64,000 nucleotides of DNA. Source: CAZLFQ01 sp044229535 (GTDB taxonomy: Bacteria > Pseudomonadota > Alphaproteobacteria > Rickettsiales > Midichloriaceae). Both the position numbers and the translations under genes were made by a program. This document shows positions 60,274 to 64,000 of the stretch, one piece after another. A model generated the notes under the pieces. The model saw nothing but the letters and a program-made list of their open reading frames with translations, ran no database searches and was not told the DNA's origin. The stretch lies in the NCBI GenBank assembly GCA_044229535.1, contig JBGASU010000001.1:1178001-1242000 (forward strand). The letters run 5' to 3'. Each line of letters opens with the position of its first letter. Position 1 is the first letter of the stretch.

Positions 60274-61131
60274 CTATCTAGAAGACTTAAAATACTTCAT
60301 AAATTCATTATCAGGGGAGAGAATTAATTTAGAAGAGTCTTTACCTATAGATTTACGATAAGCTTGCATAGATCTATAGAAATCAAAAAATTCTGGATCG
60401 CGACCAAATGAGTTGGCAAAAGATTTAATGGCTTCAGCGTCACCCTCACCGCGCATAATATCAGCAGTTTTTTTAGCTTCTGCAACTAAGACTAGCTTAT
60501 CTTTTTCTGCGGTTGCAATGATTTTTTGAGCTTGTTCAGCACCTTGTGCCCTAATTTCTTTTGCCTCTTTTTCACGCTCAGATCTCATTCTTTCATAAAC
60601 TGCATCTCTGCTTTTATCAGGGAGATCTGCTCTCATGATTCTAACATCGACAATTTCAACGCCAAAATCCTTTGCTTGTTCGTTTACAATAGATTTTATT
60701 TTGCTCATTATTTCGCCACGTTGATGAGTCAGTAAGGTTCGAAATTCAACCTCTCCCAAAACTTGTCTTAAACTCGAGTCTATAATAGGAGCGAGTCTGG
60801 ATTTAAAACCCCTTTCATCTTTCGCTCTTTTATAAAATTGCAATGCACTGGTAATTTTATATTTTGTAAAAGCATCAACGCGCATGGTCTTTTGATCAGA
60901 AGCAATAACTTCGGTTGTGTCTGCGCTTAGATTTTGAATCCTATGATCAAAGAATAAAAGATCTTGAATGAAAGGTAGTTTGAATTTCAATCCTGCATCT
61001 CTTTCTTCGCGAACAAAATCGCCAAATTGTAGAATAATAGCAGTTTGTCTTTGATCGAGTATATAAAAAGAATTACTGATTGTAATCAAGCCAAGCAGTG
61101 TTGCTATAGCTATTAATATGTTCTTATTCAT
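60274..61131 (-). CDS. hflC: Protease modulator HflC
   Basis: A 285-residue SPFH-domain membrane protein: one N-terminal helix (LIAIATLLGLITISNSFYIL), DQRQTAIILQFGD and SKIKSIVNEQAKDFGVEIVDVRIMRADLPD. With HflK it forms a cage around FtsH and limits its proteolysis. It overlaps hflK by 4 bases. Confidence 0.95.
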   Translation of the reverse strand: MNKNILIAIATLLGLITISNSFYILDQRQTAIILQFGDFVREERDAGLKFKLPFIQDLLFFDHRIQNLSADTTEVIASDQKTMRVDAFTKYKITSALQFYKRAKDERGFKSRLAPIIDSSLRQVLGEVEFRTLLTHQRGEIMSKIKSIVNEQAKDFGVEIVDVRIMRADLPDKSRDAVYERMRSEREKEAKEIRAQGAEQAQKIIATAEKDKLVLVAEAKKTADIMRGEGDAEAIKSFANSFGRDPEFFDFYRSMQAYRKSIGKDSSKLILSPDNEFMKYFKSSR

Positions 61132-62276
61132 TGGCCATCCTCTTTAACTTTTTTACTCTTCATTAACTCATTTAAAGGTAGATACGGCACAACGTTATTT
61201 GCCGAACCTTTATCAACAATGATTTTTTCCATACCATCAAGTATTTGCTCCATAGTTTCTAGATACATCCTTTTTCTAGTCACATCTTTCGCATTTCTAT
61301 ACTGTTCATAAATTGCACTAAATCTTTGGGTTTCACCTTGAGCGTTAGCGATAACTTGTTTTTTATAACCTTCTGCCTCTTGAAGGATTTTTTCAGCCTC
61401 ACCACGGGCTCTAGGGATAATATCGTTCCTATAAGCGAATGCTTGGTTTATCTCTTTTTCTTTATCTTGTTTAGCATTTTGGACATCTCTATATGCATCT
61501 ATCACTTCGATAGGAGGGTCAACTCTTAGGAGTTGTACACGAATAATTTTGACACCCATGTTATAGCTATCTAGAGTTTTTTGCATTAGCGCCTTTGCAT
61601 CTTGCTCTGACTTACTGCGTTCTTCTGCTAAAACATTGGAAATTGTTGAAAGTCCAATAATCTCGCGCATGGCACTTTCTGCAGTGATTTTAACTGTATT
61701 TTCATTGTAAAGGTCTCTAACGTTGAATAAGAATTTCTCAGCATCATCAATAATCCACTGAATCTCGCAGTTTATATCGACAATGTTTTCATCTGTAGTG
61801 AGGATTTTACTTTCATTTCTTAAATTTTGCTCAAGATGGTCATCATTACCTAAGAGTTTTTTTCCATTGGATCTGAAGCCAATTTCTTCTTTATTAACGC
61901 GAGTTACACTCAGTATGGTTACGGTTTCTATAGGATATGGAAGTTTATAATTTAATCCAGAAGGAGCGGTTCTGGAGTATTTTCCAAAACGCATCACTAC
62001 AGCTTTTTCATCTGGTTGTACGGTATAAAAACCTGTGCTTAGCCACATTACTAAAAGAACAAGCCCAATAACAAGAAGAATCTTTTGGTTCAGAAACATA
62101 CCAAAGTTAGGTCCTTCAAAATTTCCTCCACCGCCGCCTTTTCTTTCATCTTCCCCCTTTTGATTCAAGAAGTTGATTAGACGTTGTTGACCTTTCTTTA
62201 TGATGTCATCCAACTCATCTTTCCCACGTTTTTTTTTGTTGTCCCAAGGGTTTTCAAATTTCGTAGTTGTGACCAT
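61128..62276 (-). CDS. hflK: Protease modulator HflK
   Basis: A 382-residue SPFH protein with a Gly-rich cytosolic head (GEDERKGGGGGNFEGPNFG), one membrane helix (ILLVIGLVLLVMWLSTGFY), VQPDEKAVVMRFGKYSRTAPSG and the SPFH core with coiled coil (RGEAEKILQEAEGYKKQVIANAQGE). Partner of HflC in the FtsH complex. First gene of the hflK-hflC-GNAT run, divergent from mrp. Confidence 0.95.
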   Translation of the reverse strand: MVTTTKFENPWDNKKKRGKDELDDIIKKGQQRLINFLNQKGEDERKGGGGGNFEGPNFGMFLNQKILLVIGLVLLVMWLSTGFYTVQPDEKAVVMRFGKYSRTAPSGLNYKLPYPIETVTILSVTRVNKEEIGFRSNGKKLLGNDDHLEQNLRNESKILTTDENIVDINCEIQWIIDDAEKFLFNVRDLYNENTVKITAESAMREIIGLSTISNVLAEERSKSEQDAKALMQKTLDSYNMGVKIIRVQLLRVDPPIEVIDAYRDVQNAKQDKEKEINQAFAYRNDIIPRARGEAEKILQEAEGYKKQVIANAQGETQRFSAIYEQYRNAKDVTRKRMYLETMEQILDGMEKIIVDKGSANNVVPYLPLNELMKSKKVKEDGQ

Positions 62277-62334
62277 TTTGTTAATTACATGTGTTTAAAA
62301 ATACTGTATATATGAATCTACCTAAGTATTGGCC

Positions 62335-63366
62335 ATGTTGCAAGTGATGTCAGAGATTCTGCAAGCAAATATTAAAAAAATATTATCCACAATAAATAAC
62401 CCTATAACATCTAGGCTACTGATTGAAGATATTTCTCAGATTATTATTAGCGATGGGGTAGTTACATTTGCGATATATGCTGAACAAACAAGAGCGCAAG
62501 AAGCCATGAAGTTAAGAGATATATGCATAAAAGAAATAAAGAAGCTTGGGGGTATAAATAAAGTTAACATATCAATTACATCCAAAAATTCTTCAAATAA
62601 AAAACAAGAAAAGAAAGATACTGCGGTGAACGGTGTAAAAAAAATAGTTTTAGTTGCATCAGGTAAGGGTGGTGTTGGTAAGTCTACAATTTCGGTAAAT
62701 TTAGCAGTAGCTCTAGCAAAACTAGGCAAAAAAGTTGGTTTAGTAGACGTCGATATCTATGGCCCATCGGTTCCAACGCTCCTTGGGATTAATAAAAAGC
62801 CCATTTTAGAAAATAATATGATGATCCCACATAAAAAATATGGGATTAAAGCAATGTCTATAGGCTTTTTGGTTGAAGAAAAAGACCCACTAATTTGGCG
62901 TGGTCCTATGACTACAAAAATGTTATTTCAGTTAATTAGAATGACTCAATGGGATTATGACAACGAAGAGCTAGATTATTTAGTAATAGATTCTCCTCCT
63001 GGAACAGGTGACGTGCACCTTAGTTTAGCTGAAAATTATAAGATCGATTCGGCACTTATAGTCACAATGCCTCAAGAGCTTTCGGTTAAAGATGCAAGGA
63101 AATCTCTAGCCATGTGTCAGAAATTGGAGATACCGATTTCTGGGATTGTTGAAAATATGAGTTATATTTCTAGTACAAAAGAGCCGCTATTCGGTAAAGG
63201 TGGAGCAGATAAATTAGCTAAAGAGTTTTCTACCGAAGTTTTGGCATGCTTGCCTATTACTCAAGATATAGCACTTAGCTCTGATGTTGGGATACCTGTA
63301 ACTTATAGTCACCCAACTCATGAAATATCAAAAATATTTAATACTTTAGCTCAATCAATTTTATAG
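62335..63366 (+). CDS. mrp: Mrp/ApbC-family Fe-S carrier ATPase
   Basis: A 343-residue protein from ATG 62335; TTG 62329 and ATG 62347 are alternatives. An N-terminal MIP18-like (DUF59) domain of about 80 residues precedes the deviant Walker A GKGGVGKSTISVNLA, then DVDIYGPSVPTLLG, DYLVIDSPPGTGDVHLS and GIVENMSYISSTKEPLFGKGGADKL. The CxxC Cys pair that binds the bridging cluster in many Mrp proteins is absent (NMSYISSTKEP). It loads Fe-S clusters onto target proteins. The DUF2336 gene follows. Confidence 0.93.
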   Translation: MLQVMSEILQANIKKILSTINNPITSRLLIEDISQIIISDGVVTFAIYAEQTRAQEAMKLRDICIKEIKKLGGINKVNISITSKNSSNKKQEKKDTAVNGVKKIVLVASGKGGVGKSTISVNLAVALAKLGKKVGLVDVDIYGPSVPTLLGINKKPILENNMMIPHKKYGIKAMSIGFLVEEKDPLIWRGPMTTKMLFQLIRMTQWDYDNEELDYLVIDSPPGTGDVHLSLAENYKIDSALIVTMPQELSVKDARKSLAMCQKLEIPISGIVENMSYISSTKEPLFGKGGADKLAKEFSTEVLACLPITQDIALSSDVGIPVTYSHPTHEISKIFNTLAQSIL

Positions 63367-63397
63367 TATCATCATATATATAAAGTGATGAGTACTT

Positions 63398-64000
63398 ATG
63401 TTAGACTTTTCATATTTTGATAATGCAGAAATAGATCTTGCTGATCTTGCCCATATGGAGCAATCTTCAAATAAAGAAAGATTTGCTTATTTTTTCTGCT
63501 TTTGTTTTATGCATGGCAAGCTGTCTGTAGAGAAAAAAAATACAGGCAAGATACTAGATAACTTACTGGATAGTGAAGATGACAATATAAGGTATATACT
63601 CTCAAAAAAGTTGTGCAGAAGTCATAATATACCATCATATGCTGCTAGAAAACTTGCATCAGATAAAGTTATTATTGCAAGGAAAGTTATTTTGTATTCA
63701 CCCAAACTCCTTAATAGTGATTTTATAGATTTGATTAAAACTAGTGATGATCCAGAAATTCTAGAAACCATAGCAAGGCGTAAAGGAATTTCTACAGACG
63801 TTACCAAGCTTTTAGTCGAAAAAAAGAATCTAAGAGTTGTGTATAGGTTGTTAAAAAATAAGACAGCAAGGATTGGTTTGGAATCATTCCAACAAATTAT
63901 AGGGAAGTATCAGCACAATAAAGAAGTGATGAATTTGATCCATCTTCGTAGTGAATTATCTCCTGAAAGCGTGAATGAACTATTGCAAAACGTTGATGTT
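63398..64000 (+). CDS. DUF2336 protein (3' end outside window)
   Basis: An open frame of 201 codons from ATG 63398 that runs off the right edge. The segment SDKVIIARKVILYSPKLLNSDFIDLIKTSDDPEILETIARRKGISTDVTKLLVEKKNLRVVYRLLKN matches the alphaproteobacterial DUF2336 pattern, HEAT-like helical pairs. DUF2336 proteins have unknown function, and some are in signalling contexts. The upstream out-of-frame ATG at 63388 stops after ten codons. Confidence 0.8.
   Translation, partial: MLDFSYFDNAEIDLADLAHMEQSSNKERFAYFFCFCFMHGKLSVEKKNTGKILDNLLDSEDDNIRYILSKKLCRSHNIPSYAARKLASDKVIIARKVILYSPKLLNSDFIDLIKTSDDPEILETIARRKGISTDVTKLLVEKKNLRVVYRLLKNKTARIGLESFQQIIGKYQHNKEVMNLIHLRSELSPESVNELLQNVDV

Noticed and set aside
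1..64000. CRISPR array, insertion sequence, prophage, rRNA, tra or restriction genes
   Set aside because: None was found on reading both strands: no regular spaced repeats, transposase, integrase or methylase motifs.

Overview
The window is about 64 kb of AT-rich, very gene-dense bacterial chromosome. Gene content points to an alphaproteobacterium of the Rickettsiales type that keeps a flagellum, such as a Midichloriaceae- or Deianiraeaceae-like lineage; this placement is inferred from gene content, not from phylogeny. Supporting signs are GapR, an alphaproteobacterial BamF-like (DUF3035) lipoprotein, DUF3576, DUF2336, IalB, TrmFO, a phoH-ybeY-corC block, a ribonucleotide reductase large chain without an ATP cone, and flagellar genes scattered over several loci. 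No insertion sequence, prophage, CRISPR array, rRNA or conjugation gene was seen. No stretch longer than 300 bases lacks a gene.

Layout. 0-5.2 kb: the 3' part of a degenerate argininosuccinate lyase, an outer-membrane porin, two small proteins, an AI-2E-type permease and GapR. 5.2-11.2 kb: a cyclophilin, PBP1A, an EamA transporter fused transcriptionally to tRNA-Ala, and an MsbA-like ABC exporter. 11.3-14.7 kb: a cluster of accessory, effector-like genes: a secreted protein coupled to a putative zinc metallopeptidase, a convergent His-Me-finger nuclease candidate, and an ankyrin-repeat protein. 14.7-22.2 kb: housekeeping genes (RppH, SSB, TatBC, SerS, RDD protein, HMG-CoA lyase, CorC, YbeY, PhoH). 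22.3-27.3 kb: an Lrp-type regulator, a nucleotidyltransferase-like protein behind a perfect consensus promoter, and a divergent PEP carboxylase. 27.3-31.6 kb: YgfZ, a RatA/COQ10 protein, a RodZ-like protein, NrdA behind two NrdR-box-like sites, and glutathione peroxidase. 31.6-41.2 kb, mostly minus strand: acyltransferase, TrmFO, L25, Prs, GNAT, small FlhB-like protein, IscX, ObgE, DapA, a histidine kinase behind tRNA-Pro, and a BamF-like lipoprotein. 41.3-48.3 kb: ferrochelatase, FliD, a FliS-position protein, Fmt, a large unknown protein with a proline-rich SH3-ligand-like tail, and a dicarboxylate symporter. 48.4-52.8 kb: tRNA-Arg, an Fe-S photolyase, pentapeptide-repeat proteins, IalB and a DD-carboxypeptidase. 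52.8-57.1 kb: a fliL-fliM-pflI-motE-recN operon. 57.2-64 kb: oligoendopeptidase F, LptE, tRNA-Ser, GNAT, HflKC, Mrp and the start of a DUF2336 protein.

The core genes serve envelope building (PBP1A, DacF, LptE, BamF-like, Tat, DapA), translation and RNA care (SerS, Fmt, RppH, YbeY, TrmFO, ObgE), flagellar assembly, and redox and Fe-S or heme metabolism. The genes most likely to hold undescribed biology are the 11.3-14.7 kb effector-like cluster, the proline-tailed protein at 45.7-47.1 kb, the strongly promoted nucleotidyltransferase at 22.9-24.6 kb, the HMG-CoA lyase with a presequence-like leader, and the degenerate ArgH and PEP carboxylase.
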